Notes under the pieces: generated by a model
The model's input: the letters and a program-made list of their open reading frames with translations, nothing else
What the model was told of the DNA's origin: nothing
The model's database searches: none
NCBI GenBank assembly: GCA_951799445.1
Contig: OX637292.1
Span: 4,653,296 to 4,717,295 of the forward strand
DNA length: 64,000 nucleotides
Direction: 5' to 3'
DNA from: Pseudisothecium myosuroides
Taxonomy: Eukaryota > Streptophyta > Bryopsida > Hypnales > Lembophyllaceae
Translations under genes and position numbers: made by a program
In this document: positions 1 to 11,813 of the stretch, in pieces
Layout: each line of letters begins with the position of its first letter
Position numbering within the stretch: position 1 is the first letter of the stretch

Positions 1-1269
1 TAGTTTTGAAATTAAGATTAGCCGTAATCTGCGGATAAACTTTTAAACACTGATTAGCGGTAAAATTCATCCATGGATAATTTTTGCTAGGAAAGACCAA
101 ACCTAGGGTGACTAATCACATTAGAAAGGTAAGATCAAGGCCTACAAGGAACAAGTATTAATATGTCTAAAAATAGTAAATCAATAACCATAATTCAGCC
201 CTTAAGGAAGATTAGAAGGTGGATTAGGAGCTTTGAGGATTAACATTAGGCCAATTATAGATTTGAAAACTCATAGAACAAGCTTAGGATAACCCAAAAC
301 TAGAACCAACTCAAAGAAAGACCTAAACACCAAGTAATTAGGAAGGGATGAAGTCCGGAACAAATAATGGATGAAACCTAGAGGATTTCATCCATTTGAG
401 TCAAATCTTGGTAATTAGGCTAACCTTAGGGAACCAGATTCATAGCCCAAATCTCAAGTTAAATTGGAATTAGGAGTCCATAGAAAAGAATGGATGAAGT
501 TTAGAAGCACCGTTAGGGCTAAAACTTCATCCGTCCATAACTTTCTCTAGGAGAGCCCAAATTAAACAAACTTTACACTTTTAGAAATGGCATAAGGCAC
601 TCTTCCCTTTAGGATAGATAAGTTTAGATTGAGATTACCTCCTCTCCTAAACCACAAGCCCTCTTAAGCCTTGATTCCGCCAAGCGGTCATAGTAATGTC
701 AATTAGGGTTTTGTTTTACCCGAGTTAGCAAACATTAGGAATGTAGAAAAGATCCATTGCTTGGAAGGCACAATGGATTGGCGCTAGACACCCATAGATC
801 AAGTCACACGGTTATTTACTGAGAGCCTAGTTGTGCTCGTTTATTTACCAAGAGTGGATAAATAAGCGCTCACACTTCGCAGGGACCGCAGTGGAACTCT
901 CTTTCCCTTGTTGTGAACCTTGATTGCCCCCCTTTGATGGACGGACGGACGTTGCTGGCTAACCAACTCTCGTCGGTCCCACAAAGCATAAAGAACATAT
1001 GCAATACACTATCATCTACGAACAACAAGTGACAAATACAATGCAGAGCAAATACTAGGTGCGAGGTGAAATAGTCTGTGACAGACAATTCAAGTATAAT
1101 CCATACCAAGTTACATTCATGGAGAATCCCATGATGGTGATCAGCACCACCGCTATGAGCCACACGACAGCGCTAGACCACCAATATGTCGCAGTCACAA
1201 CGCTAGCTAGGAAGGTGCCTTGGGTAAAGGAACAGAAACCAATTCAACTCAATTCTTAGTGTAGTCAAT
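1..1269. other. intergenic, no gene recognised
   Basis: Moderately AT-rich sequence without a convincing reading frame. The stretch about 870-1260 is less AT-rich and holds short overlapping open frames on both strands, but none shows a recognisable domain or splice structure. Confidence 0.5.
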
Positions 1270-1731
1270 TCATAACAGAATTTTTGCAAGTCTCAAGAAA
1301 TCAGAACCTATAAGGTTGATATCGGGGAAATGCTTGTCAAGTGGTGATACATAGGCAGGCATGGGCAAACCATGAATTACAACGTTCAGGCTTGAACTGA
1401 AGCCGTCCTTGACACCTAAAGCACAAGTAGTTGCCAAGGAAATGTATGTATATGGTGAGCCAGTATCCACAATACAGAAAACATTCATCAAATTCTCCCC
1501 CATACCAAAAATAAGGTTCACTACAGGGCGAATGTTGTAACCATACAAAAATCCTTTAATCGGCCAAGAGATGTTATCCTTTGTAGCAGGACTCAAGAAT
1601 TCCACCTTGAATTCTTGTGCAATCTGATGCTGGCATGCTGCAGTATTCAGGGTTGTCATAACAGATGGGTCGGGGTGATCGGACGGGCGAAGCGGACTGG
1701 ACACAGTCCGGATAGTCCGGACGCCTTTCAT
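1270..1731 (-). CDS. retropepsin-like aspartic protease ORF, probably transposon-derived or partial
   Basis: A 153-codon frame. Residues 86-95 (CIVDTGSPYT) carry the D-T-G-S active-site signature of single-domain retropepsins, with hydrophobic residues before it. Residues 138-145 (INLIGSDF) match the hydrophobic I-G-x-D strand that closes the fold in retroviral-type proteases. Domain length of roughly 90 residues fits the family, which works as a homodimer. No reverse transcriptase, RNase H or integrase was recognised nearby. The upstream 1680-1930 stretch is G/C-rich with irregular GGCGTGGACG-type repeats and may be the decayed 5' part of an element or gene. An internal Met at residue 25 is an alternative start. 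It could be a remnant of a retroelement polyprotein or a domesticated protease; the sequence does not decide. Confidence 0.45.
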   Translation of the reverse strand: MKGVRTIRTVSSPLRPSDHPDPSVMTTLNTAACQHQIAQEFKVEFLSPATKDNISWPIKGFLYGYNIRPVVNLIFGMGENLMNVFCIVDTGSPYTYISLATTCALGVKDGFSSSLNVVIHGLPMPAYVSPLDKHFPDINLIGSDFLRLAKILL

Positions 1732-1773
1732 TTTTGAAATTTTCCAATTGGCAAGTCGCTTCCACGCTGGCGG

Positions 1774-1930
1774 TCCACGCTGGAATCAGGGCGTGGACGT
1801 GAAAGTTAGGGCCAGGACGTCAGTGCAGGGCGTGGACGGATGGACGCGGACGTCATTGTCAAGGCGGGGACTGTACTGGATGCGGACCCATTCGATTAGG
1901 TGTAGACGTCTTGGAAAGGGTGGGGACGCT
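1774..1930. repeat. GC-rich irregular repeats of GGCGTGGACG type
   Basis: GTGGACG/GGACGT words recur about every 15-30 bases in an otherwise AT-rich region. It lies just upstream of the retropepsin-like ORF and does not encode an obvious protein. Confidence 0.4.
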
Positions 1931-1939
1931 GCAGTTTAA

Positions 1940-3963
1940 TTCGAATGAAGTAGAAGTTCTACTTTTCCAGGTTCATGTTCAAGGCTTTATTTTGGAAAAT
2001 AGTGGCTACAAGTGTTTCAAATTCATATCCAATACAAAGAGACTTCTTTGTAGTCATCTTCAAAAGGGTTGGTTTACAAATTTGAGGGTACAACTGTAAA
2101 AGGGTTTGGAAATCAAATCATATATAAGTTATGTCATTTTCGGTTTCAACTTCAATGAGTTCGTTTTCGTTGCTGGATACTAAAATGGTTTGGACTTGAA
2201 ATTCAGGTACGGTTTTTTGGGTTGTAGCTGAAGTTTTCATTTTTGTAAATAGAAGCTCAAACGGTTTGGAGTTGACATCAAATGTGTGATATTTGTTGTC
2301 CATCTACGTGAATGATTTTTTTTTGGAAATGGGCGCTACATTGCTAATTTGCTAGAAGGGTTTGGATTTAAATCCAATACATTTTTTTTTTCTTGTTTTT
2401 TTGTGAAGGGTTTAGGGTTTTCAACCCCTTAGTGCCCGAGTCACCAAAACCTGGTGTTCGTAAAACTTTGAAGTTCAATACATCCTAACCAAGTTGCTAT
2501 TTGGAGTGGTTAATATTTTTGAAAAGTTCTTGAAGTCTAGTTTTACCACCAAAAGTCCGATTTGGTAAAAGCAATATAGTGATTTTTCTATTCTAGATTC
2601 CATGCAAGCGTACCACCGTACCCATTGCAATTTTGACTTCTCATGGTGTTCAAACCTCTCCTAAATGAACCTCAAATATGCTGGATTGAAGAGGAAGAAT
2701 CAGATTATAAATTAATTTTACAAGGCTATAAAATAGATTTTGAGAATCCGTAAATCGATTGCGGCTATATATGTTAGGCCCTTTAACCTCATTTTTGTTC
2801 GGTCACCACCTTTTTTGATTTGGCCCGTGAAAAGAGGGTTGAGAGACTTCACGTCATCTTTGCAATTTCAACCAACTCATGATCAAACATTGTAATTTTT
2901 CACTTCATAAGTGATTTTGTTGTGTTTTCTTTTCCTATGAGATCTTTAACATGTCTATTATGAATTTGTACGGTGAGAATTCCAAAAATATTCATACAAT
3001 TTATCAAAAATTCTAAATGTTCGCATTCAGTTCAATACTTCAATTTCCAACTTCCAAGAAGCTCAAACTAGGCCTTCAGCATTTACTCATTTAGGGGTTC
3101 AAGAATGTTATGTTCTTACAAAGGGTTGGAATTAAATCAAATACAAGTTATATTTTTTTGGCTTCTACGTCAACGGTTTAGTTCTGTTAATTGATGCTTG
3201 AAGGCTTTCAAAAATAGAATAAAATATTAAAATTCAAGTTCAATTTGATGGGGATTCAAACTCAAGGACTTTTTTGGGTAAAAATTGCCTACACATGTTT
3301 TTTATTCAAAGCAAATATAATTTATATTTGCTAGGATTCATGTCTTAGGGTTCATATTTGTAAAACAACTATTGAAAAACTAATTTCTGCGAAAGTTCAA
3401 ATCATGCATTCATGCTTTCAAAAGGCGCATCCACTTTTTTTCTAGACGTGTGTACCCATGCATGATTACTTCCATGCATTTCGATAAGAAGATGCACTCT
3501 TCATTGTCTTCATTGACCATTGTTGTACTCGCACTTGAAAATTCTGTGTACAACATCTTCTACTGTTCAATATAACTGCACTCACGAATGTCATCTACAT
3601 GCATGGCAAATGCGATAATTTTGCAAACACAATTGGAGACTTCATTATTTCAGATAACCAATAACATTTATAAATTTCAAGCATTGTTCAATACAATAAC
3701 AAGTTCACAACACAATGAATCTATACTTTCAAGATACGCCTCCTCTTCCATTGGTTATCTCAGACCTTCTTTCTTGTTCTTGTAGATCTTCATTATTTCA
3801 TGTTTCAATTGGTGCAATTGTCTTGAACTCATGATGAATGAAGATCTACAGATGGTGTCGGGTGCCCCTTAATTGTTGAAACGACTTGATCTACGGACTT
3901 GTATACCCAGATCCCCTAATGCAGCATTTCGAATGACACATCATCATCTGGTGGTGCCTCATC
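1940..3963. other. AT-rich intergenic DNA, no gene recognised
   Basis: No long frame or RNA gene seen. Around 2421 the words CAACCCCTTAGTGCCC resemble the ends of the TTAA-bounded repeat family seen at 38.6-44.6 kb, so part of this stretch is probably decayed repeat. Confidence 0.4.
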
Positions 3964-4274
3964 TCAATCAGGGTCGTCTTCATCATCACTGCTTTCACTA
4001 GTTCCATATTCATCTTCTCCATCGTCACCGTCTGTGGTCCAGTGGCCTTCCACTTCCGAGTTCTCATTTCGAAGCTCCACAACTATTTCAACATGCCTAC
4101 GATTGCGTCTAAACCTCTTGTGCCGTTGAGCTCTAGGGTCCTCCTCGTCAAAATTTATATTGGGGCCTCCTTGTACTCGAGGAAGGACATACGCTGGAGT
4201 GGACAAAGTTTGTCCTGGAACATAAGTATTCAAGAATGGCTCTATCACCATGTTTGGGTCTATAGCCCCAATTC
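3964..4274 (-). CDS. C-terminal exon of an unrecognised acidic-tailed protein
   Basis: On the minus strand a splice-acceptor-like CTCTCTTAG at 4283-4275 opens a frame of about 103 codons that ends at 3964. It has a basic patch (RHKRFRRNRR) in the middle and a strongly acidic tail (GDDGEDEY, SSDDEDDPD). Basic-then-acidic C-termini of this kind occur in nuclear proteins and in the tails of hAT-type transposases; no catalytic domain is in view. No upstream exon could be joined with confidence. The exon is less AT-rich than its surroundings, which supports coding origin, but it may be a fragment of a transposon gene. Confidence 0.35.
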
Positions 4275-4629
4275 CTAAGAGAGGGCGTTTAGAAGGCCTA
4301 GATGAAATTCAAACAAAAAAGCACATAATTTTTACTCATTTAAACTATGTTAAGTACATAACATTCAGTACCCTTTAGAGAGGTTGCCTTTACCTCTCTG
4401 GAGTCTTCATCGACAAAATTCATCTTCACATAATTATTATAAGTTTGGATACCAGGATAGTGGCAATACATTACAGAAAGATCCATTTTCTTTTGTTAAT
4501 TTTAGGACCTAACATACAAATCAACAAATATTTGTAGAAGAGGATGTTGGCAACCAATCCAATGAGTAATGCAATATAACCATTTGCCATCAATAACTTA
4601 TTTTGGATTTTCAAGTGAAAGGACAATTC

Positions 4630-5208
4630 TATATATACATATGAGGTGGTAGGAGGTAGAACAACCCATGTGGGATAAATAAACTCAAATTTGTAGTTTC
4701 TCAATTATTCATAGTTAAGTCAAAAACAAAGAATTGTGTTAAAAGTAGAATTTTAGACCTCATTTAGACTTAGTAGAATAAGTATTTTCAAAAAATTGTG
4801 AACTAAAAAAAGTTGTTAAATGAAGATAAGTTTCACCTCCAAAAGTCCGTTTGAAATTTTGAATCTCCAATCAAAAGTTATAGACAAATTTGAGAGAGGG
4901 ATTGGAATGGACATTTCTTTAACATTTTAAAAAATCCTCTCTCAAATTCGTCCATAACTTTTGATTGGAGATTCAAAATGTCAATGAATTTTTGGAGGTG
5001 AAACTTATATTCATTTAACAACTTTCTTTAGTTCAAAGTTTTTTGAAAATACTTATTCTACTATGCCTAAATGAGTTCTAAAATTCTACTTTTAACACAA
5101 TTCTTTGTTTTTGACTTAACTATGAATAATTGAGAAACTACAAATTCGAGTTTATTTATCCCACATGGGTTGTTCTACCTCCTACCACCCCATGTGTACA
5201 TATAAAGC
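4630..5208. repeat. foldback element, arms about 270 bp
   Basis: The left arm, about 4630-4899, is the near-perfect reverse complement of 4936-5208. For example, GGTGGTAGGAGGTAGAACAA on the left pairs with its complement on the right. The spacer is about 36 bp. Non-coding; likely a hairpin-type MITE or an inverted duplication. Confidence 0.8.
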
Positions 5209-5220
5209 TCTACTTGTACC

Positions 5221-5397
5221 TTGAAAACTCAAAATGTGTTTGGTTTGTATGAAAGCAAGCTAAATGCTTGGTTCAATTTATTTTTTTAAATTTGTGTGTT
5301 TTGTAACATTACAAAACACACACAAAAATAAATAAATTAAATGAACCAAACATTAAGCTTGCATTCATACAAAACCAAAAATATTTTGAGTTTTCAA
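5221..5397. repeat. hairpin MITE-like inverted repeat
   Basis: Begins TTGAAAACTCAAAATGTGTT and ends with the imperfect reverse complement ATTTTGAGTTTTCAA. The whole 177 bp can fold into one long hairpin around the AC-rich centre near 5310. It lies immediately beside the previous foldback. Confidence 0.7.
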
Positions 5398-6186
5398 AAC
5401 ACCCAATGTATGGGTGTAGAATGTTGGTTACTGTGTGTTTGTTTTAATGAGTGTATGCATTGGGGTTTTGTTTTGATTTTTAATGTACCTTGTACTGTTG
5501 TGACCAGCTGACTTACTCTCTGACAAAATTGACACGTGGAAATTAGTTACTAATAGTGTGGTATATTCCACACCATTGCATCCGGGGAAAGAACACCATT
5601 GAATGTTATGTAGAAGTGGTGGTCCTATTTCCCGTCACATTGTGAAGGTACCCTCTCTTGTTATCTTCTACTATGGATAACTTTTGAAGCACTAGTCCAA
5701 TGAACATGAAATTTCTATTGTGCATGTCTAACTTGATGGTAATCAAATCCCTTATTTTTTAGAAAAAAATAAAAATTATTTTACATTTTTAAAATCATTT
5801 TTGTTAATTTGTCACATGGTGCAGTTAAGGATTTTTTACTACATTAGGAGTCCTTAAATTTTAATGATCTAAAGCTGAAATTTTCATGGTCTATTTGCAT
5901 AGTAGGAGAGCATAATCCTAACAAAGGAAATCTAAAAATATATTATTTTGTATCATCTGCATGAGTACAAACAACACTCCCATTGCACGCAATTCCTAAA
6001 CAATGAAGATGTTTCTAAGATCAACCTTTTGGTGAAATCTCATCACTATGAACGGTCTTCTCAAATGACCAATTTTTAGTCTTTTTTGAAAGTTGTTTAT
6101 CCTAAAATTTACAAATTAAAATGTGAAATTACAATGAAAGTACGGCTATTTTCATGAGATTTTCCAGTTTTCTAGTTCTCCTACTT
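5398..6186. repeat. copy of a dispersed non-coding repeat family
   Basis: From about 5650 the sequence follows 42100-42530 in the same orientation, with shared phrases around 'taacttttgaagc', 'atgaacttgaaattt' and 'tttggtggaatct'-like words, at clearly less than full identity. No gene is present. Confidence 0.55.
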
Positions 6187-6587
6187 AGAGAATGTTTCTA
6201 TACTTGTCCTTCCTAGGATACCTTCTTCTTAAAGGTACATACATTAAACATATTTTTTACATTTAAAACTTTCTTCTTCTTCTAATTGTAAAGTACTCCC
6301 AATAGAAAAATGAGAATTTTACAAAATGCTACAAAAAATGAATGCCATTTCTAGCAACAACCCTCCAAGATTAAATAAATAAATAAATCATTAATAACTC
6401 TAAGATGGAATTGAAACACAATACTTCTAATGGTGAGATTGTTTTAGCAAGCAAACTTTATCCTATCTAACAATTGTTTTTGAAAAATTATAAAAATTGC
6501 ATTCAAAAATGAATTTCATAAGTTATTTTTTCAAGAAGATGCTTAGATTGTCCAAAAAAACGGATTGTCCATAACTTTGCATCACTA
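6187..6587. repeat. outer, diverged flank of the giant palindrome (left)
   Basis: Reverse-complement match to 17877-18278 with scattered mismatches and small indels, by eye near 85-90% identity. It stops at the TA where the 464 bp element begins; inside that point the arms look identical. Confidence 0.7.
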
Positions 6588-7051
6588 AGGTAAAATAGCC
6601 CATCATGGTCAAATGATCCATGACAGACACCTAAGAAATGGCCCCATGATGGTAATTATCAATTTATGAGATTTTGGGTCACCATCAATGTCTCACCTGA
6701 CACCATTGAAGTGATTAGTGACCCCATTAGGAACACCTAGCAATTTCAGTGTAAATCATTGAAGAAAATGATTTTTTTAAGACCCTCAAAGTTAGAATAT
6801 ATTTTAATTGCTTTAGGTGAAGAACATGACCATTATGGATACAGGTTTTGTTGGTTTTGGGGTAGTCTACAAACTCTTTTGGGCAAAACACTTCAAAAAT
6901 TCATAGCAAATTCATACTTTGTTGAAAAAATATAATTTCAATTGTTGTTGCTATTTCTCACACTTCTCTGTATGTGGGGAAAAAATTAAAAATATTCATC
7001 CATGGCATGAGAACAAACTCGCAGTTCCAAGCATGATGGGCTGTTTTACCT
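6588..7051. mobile_element. 464 bp TIR element with TA target duplication
   Basis: Ends are AGGTAAAATAGCCCATCATG and CATGATGGGCTGTTTTACCT (inverted, one mismatch), flanked by TA at 6586-6587 and 7052-7053. The empty site is visible in the opposite palindrome arm at 17874-17877 (C-TA-G), which proves insertion at a single TA. TA duplication fits Tc1/mariner-type or Stowaway-like MITEs. No coding capacity; internal copies of its own theme (CATGATGG) are present. Confidence 0.9.
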
Positions 7052-7789
7052 TAGTCCAAATAAAATGAATCAAAGCTTCAAATGTAGAAAAAATATAATT
7101 TTGAGGAAAATATATTAAAAATTAAAAAATTTAATTTTTTGTGATGTTTTTGGGCTCCCCTCGAGCTACTTTTTAGACTTAGGGAGGAATAAATGTTGCT
7201 CCCAAGCACCCATGGAAATAAAACTTGTATTTCCAAAAAGCTAATCAGATTTCCGCTATCTTAAAAGAAGTTTAAAAAAATCAAGCCAAAAATTGAGATC
7301 ATACAAGCCTATCCAAAAGTCCAAAAGTCCCCCGCAAGGATTGGAACTTGAGGAGTTAAATAGGAGAGGTGGTTTGGTACTAGTGAATTGAAGCACAACT
7401 AAAGGACAAAACTTACACAATCAAGACCAACGTACACAAGTACATTGAAACACTCTCAACATAATCAGGTTTCAGCTCACTTACACATTCAAACATATAC
7501 TCACACAAAGATGCACACACTAGTAGAAAATAGTATCCAAAGCAACATGCCTAAATCAATACAAAACTCAAACAAATTAGTACAATTCTAATAATTCATG
7601 TCCAAATCAAGTTGTCTAAAGGAACAAAGTATGTTGATGTGGATACTATTTCCTACTATAAGATATTATAACATACAAACAATTAACAACATTGGCTTAG
7701 GTAACAAAGAACAATAGAACCATATATAATTATCAAGAACCCTGAAACCATTCATCAACAAGCAAAAACACTAGAAATCAACAAATCAA

Positions 7790-7877
7790 CACTATAAGAA
7801 CCTTGTGTTTTTTGGACGCATTTTTGTGAACATTCACCTAATTTATGTTTACAAATAAAAACAGGGTTCTTATAGTG
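7790..7877. mobile_element. 88 bp CACTA-type MITE (left arm copy)
   Basis: Termini CACTATAAGAACC and GGTTCTTATAGTG, flanked by the 3 bp repeat CAA on both sides. CACTA termini with a 3 bp duplication are the signature of the En/Spm superfamily. It is far too short to encode anything. The same insertion sits at 17051-17138. Confidence 0.8.
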
Positions 7878-10445
7878 CAAAGATTGAACACCGACAATTA
7901 AATATCGTATGGAGGACAATTGAAAACATAATTTGACAAAAAAAACTCAATCCAAACAAATACACTCACACATGGAGTATTACATGTCAATTACTATGAA
8001 ATATTAGGGTTTAGAATTTCTAATTCAATAGTTTACAATCTCAAGCTCCAACTCCTAAACCCCCAAATTGAGATTGATGTATAGATCATAAGCCATTGAA
8101 CCCTTGCTTTTTGGACTACCGTAACATCCTCAAGAAAAAATCCAAATCCAAATAGAAGACAAGAATTATTTGTGTAAAATATAAGCAAAGGGAGCAAAAT
8201 CCTAGAAAATTTAACTCTAGAGCTCAAAGGATGAAGGAACCTTAATTCTCATCTTAACTCCTAGAAGCCTAAAGGACACCATTGAGAAAAACACATGCAC
8301 TGAAATTAAAAGTGGATTACAACAATCCTTTTTCCAATTTGTCAGCAAACTTTCATTGCAAGAAGGCCTTACCCCATGTCATAAAAGTAAGCATTCTATG
8401 ACAAATTTCTTGGATATCCAATAAATAGCACATTATAGTAGATTTAATAAAAATCTTTTATATATATATACAAAAACAATATCAACTCCCACTCTGTATA
8501 CAATATCTAAGCAATCTATAATTTGTAGATTCTAAACATTAAATCCACCTCATAGACTACAATCTCTTTAGTGGTTTCTAACTTTTATGCCAAGCAATAC
8601 CTTCACTTTGAAATATATTTATTAGTTATCGTCTACAAAGATTAGATGTAAAAATAAATAAATGTTTTAGAAAATAGCACAAGTGGTTTGAATTCAATTA
8701 AGCTTCAAACTTCATTAGAATGAAAAATTCATATCTAATTGAGATACATTCACCCTAAAATTTCAGGACAAAATTAATAAAATTTAAAAGATGAATCAAA
8801 TGGCATTCAATATAATAACTTGAATTGAAAATCTAGAAGTTCAAAGCATTATTTTGGCCTTCATATAGAATTTAATATTTTAAAATGTCTACTTAGATTA
8901 AAGTTTAATCTAGTTGTTCAAAATCTCCTCTTATTTATATGTTTTTTACTAAATTGCACGTAAATCCTTTAGAAAATTGGCCTTCTAAAATAAATTTTCA
9001 TCAAAAATAGTCTATTATTTGGGTATTATGGTATGATCCCAGCAATGTGATCTTTATAGTTATTGCAAATGAGTGTAAGCAAGGTAGAATGCTCATAAAA
9101 AGTGAACTGCATTATGTTCCTAGAGCCACTTATGCCTAAAACTAGAATCTTTTTTTATATTATTATATGTTTACTTTTCTAAACTTGTTCTTTTCAACTC
9201 TAATTACTATTAAATTGCATTGATTTCAAGAAAGCGTTGTTTTTGAGGTGTACTTTGAATACTTTGAGTAGCTTCAGAAATAGCAAAAATCAACAAAGTA
9301 GCTCAATAATGAACCTATGTACAAGATATTCAAAAACATATCTTTTGGTTTTCCAAACATAAGTAGGTTACATGTATGTGCATCAGGTTTTGAAAAATGT
9401 ATTGTTTCCTATTTTTCTTTACAAATTTTAAATATTTGAATAGCCTTGATCTTCAAGTTTTTCAAAACAACTTTTAAAAGACTACCCCATCTATAAATGT
9501 CATGGAAAGATAAGCATTGGAGATGAAATTCAAATGCTCATGATTTTGCAAAAAAAATTTGGTACTTTTCAATAATTCTAAAAGCTTCTTGATTTCAACA
9601 AACACACAGTTTTAGTCAAGTTTGCTAAAATTAAAATTGCAAAACTTCAAAAAAATTCTATGTTATTTTGAATCCAAGGCAAATAAATAACACAAAGAAA
9701 CCTCAAGAAATGAGATGCATTCATCAATGGAATAGCTTTTTGGCAATGCGATGGTCAATTCAACAAATCTTCATAATCCAATTACATTTCTTCATTACAA
9801 AATACCACTTCATCAACAAATTAGACCATACTATATTCAATTATGGTCACTCGAGGATAAAAAGAGACTAAAATAAGTTTAAGCAATTTTAAGTGAGACT
9901 ACCATACTTGTTTATTTGTGTTCATAAAGTTGGCAAGTCTCTTTTAGCATTGAAAGGTCTTTTAAGGGTATTTTCATTGAAAGCACTTGCATTGAGGAGA
10001 TTGTTGGCATAAAGCAATTTTTACACTCTCTCTGCATTCCAATTTATAAAGCTCAAAACAACAAACATCACAAGATGATACAAAATAGAAAAATAGAAAA
10101 ATAGAAGACGCAAGGTTTGAACAATTTTTTAAAGAGTTGAAAGATACTTGGTTGCACTTGAGAATGAGTCAAGGGGCACAAGCTTTATTTATTTTCAAAT
10201 GAAATTTCCAAAAGAAATGTAGTAGCTATCCATATACAAATCCTATGCATGGCATGTTGATCAACACTATGCAATACTATAGAAAGCAACTACGAGGCTC
10301 CAAAAATCATTTCATTTGGTATTATAATGTAATTTAAAAGCTAGCACTGTAGTGACTAGCCTAGACAATCCATGAGGACGATTAACAATTGATGTTAATA
10401 TCCACAAATACAAACAATTGTCAACATGGACACCGCTTGAACACT

Positions 10446-10745
10446 TCATGGAAGCATAGTTACGGGGTTGGGGTTGTGGGGGTCGCAATCCGGTCCCGGG
10501 TTGGGCAAATCCCAGCATGGAGTAGGAACTGCGCGTGTCGGAATAGGGTTGTGGGGGTCGCAATCCGGTCCCAGGTTGGGCAAGTCCCAACATGGAGTTG
10601 GCACTGCGCGTGCCGGAATAGGGTTGTGGGGGTCGCAATCCGGTCCCAGGTTGGGCAAGTCCCAACATGGAGTTGGCACTGCGCGTGCCGGAATGGGGTT
10701 GTGAGGATCACAATTCGGTCCCGGGTTGGGCAAGTCCCAACACGG
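10446..10745. repeat. 75 bp coding minisatellite, 4 units
   Basis: Exactly 4 x 75 bp within the left peptide gene. Because 75 is a multiple of three, units can be gained or lost without breaking the frame. Several other frames of the tract are also open, which is a by-product of the repeat. Confidence 0.95.
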
Positions 10746-10823
10746 AATTGGAACGAGGCGTCCTTCTCCAGGAATGATAAACACAAGCACCGCAAATACC
10801 AGAACCACCAAAAGGCCCTTCAT
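10446..10823 (-). CDS. secreted tandem-repeat peptide precursor, 4 units (left copy)
   Basis: Mirror copy of the gene at 14030-14482, 125 residues. A hydrophobic N-terminal signal peptide (residues 1 to about 21, ending near PGEG) is followed by four 25-residue units of the form PCWDLPN-x-GP-(N/D)-CDPHNP-IP-(A/T)-RAVPT, each with two cysteines, then a short NPVTMLP tail. The first unit is preceded by RLVPI. The start was set at the ATG at 10823 because the signal peptide begins there. The transcript reads away from the palindrome centre; TATA box at 11478-11486, probable leader intron, and a poly(A)-type signal near 10183-10190. It has one unit fewer than the right copy. Function unknown; the layout is that of a precursor cut into several small peptides, or a cysteine-rich apoplastic or wall protein. 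Confidence 0.8.
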   Translation of the reverse strand: MKGLLVVLVFAVLVFIIPGEGRLVPIPCWDLPNPGPNCDPHNPIPARAVPTPCWDLPNLGPDCDPHNPIPARAVPTPCWDLPNLGPDCDPHNPIPTRAVPTPCWDLPNPGPDCDPHNPNPVTMLP

Positions 10824-11477
10824 TGTAAATATGATGACAATTTGTGTCTGCACTTGCAACAACAACAATGTATTAATTAGTTAGTGCAAATTCAATTCTA
10901 CAAGCTTTGTGTAATCTATAGAATGCTTTGAAAGGGCATCACAAAGAGACATGCACATTTGATCTAGTGTGTTTCCAAAGTATAACTCAATGAAAAGACA
11001 ACTTTAAAACATCCTTCTAAGGTGCAACAAATACAAAACCATTGGAAGTTGTTACAAGTACCAAAAAAATCAATCCTAAGGTATGATGTCAATGTGCAAC
11101 AAAAAGCGTGATCCTTAAAGATTGTGCAGTACTATTAAAGACACTCCACAAATGCGCAATAGAAGTGCAACATAAAGATTAAAGAATAATCCAAAAATGA
11201 TTGCAATTAAACAACATAAAAGATCCAAACAATCAAATCACAAGGTGTGACAAAAAAAAATTTAAAGCATGTCAACAAGACGGCATGAAAAGAGACAATT
11301 GAAGTGAACAACAAAGAGGCGTCTCAATTGTAAAGTAGATAAAGCCAAGGATGGAAGGAGAGCTACCTTGCAATTTGCTAGTACGATCACTAGTATCCAA
11401 CCCAAAAGCAAAGAACAGCACTAAGCAATGAAGAGCAAAGAGGCAAATAATGGAAAAGTGGAAGAGCATGCCGGGTA

Positions 11478-11486
11478 CTTATATAG
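11478..11486 (-). promoter_or_regulatory. TATA box of the left peptide gene
   Basis: CTATATAAG on the minus strand, mirrored at 13368-13376. It lies about 655 bp upstream of the ATG, consistent with a leader exon and a leader intron between. Confidence 0.65.
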
Positions 11487-11554
11487 TTAGAAAAAAACCC
11501 TACCAACGAGACATTATGTAGGGATTGTGGATAATACTTTGTTACAACTGTATT

Positions 11555-11641
11555 ATAAGATAGGATAGGATATATGGTAGGAGGATAGGATATAATAGAA
11601 TAGAATAGGATAGGATACCCAGGATAGGTATTAGACACGTG
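11555..11641 (-). promoter_or_regulatory. G-box palindrome and GGATA repeats upstream of the left gene
   Basis: CACGTG (11636-11641) sits inside the 12 bp palindrome AGACACGTGTCT, a core binding site for plant bZIP and bHLH factors. Between it and the TATA box are many GGATA/TATCC units, the word of MYB-type TATCC elements. Mirrored in the right arm. Confidence 0.5.
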
Positions 11642-11813
11642 TCTACGACAATGAAATATTTTTTTATTGTAATTTGTTGAAAAGTTTTGAACAAACAAAA
11701 TAAATTAATTCTTCCATGATAACAAATAGTAAAGGTTCTTTGAATAATTTTATTCCATAAGAATGTGTCATAAAACAACAATCTAGGAAAGTTGTAAAGT
11801 ATATCGGCAAAAG

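Larger units (their letters stand above)
7054..11813. repeat. left arm of giant palindrome (4760 bp)
   Basis: Reverse complement of 13041-17874. Position sums stay near 24854 inside the gene and 24928 outside it, so the only sizeable length difference is one 75 bp repeat unit. Every stretch compared by eye outside that repeat tract matched base for base. The arm holds the left copy of the repeat-peptide gene and a CACTA-type MITE. Apart from these it is AT-rich DNA with only short, unconvincing open frames (for example 8033-8227 and 9668-9871). Confidence 0.95.

Noticed and set aside
8033..8227. 64- and 67-codon frames duplicated in both palindrome arms (also 9668-9871, 15057-15260, 16701-16895)
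   Set aside because: Duplication follows from the palindrome itself. The frames are AT-driven, lack domains and show no promoter or splice context.
10460..10795. Additional long open frames on both strands of the peptide-gene repeats (also 14058-14616 region)
   Set aside because: They are frame shadows of a 75 bp repeat whose length is a multiple of three. Only one frame has an ATG with a signal peptide, regular cysteines and a promoter in the right place.
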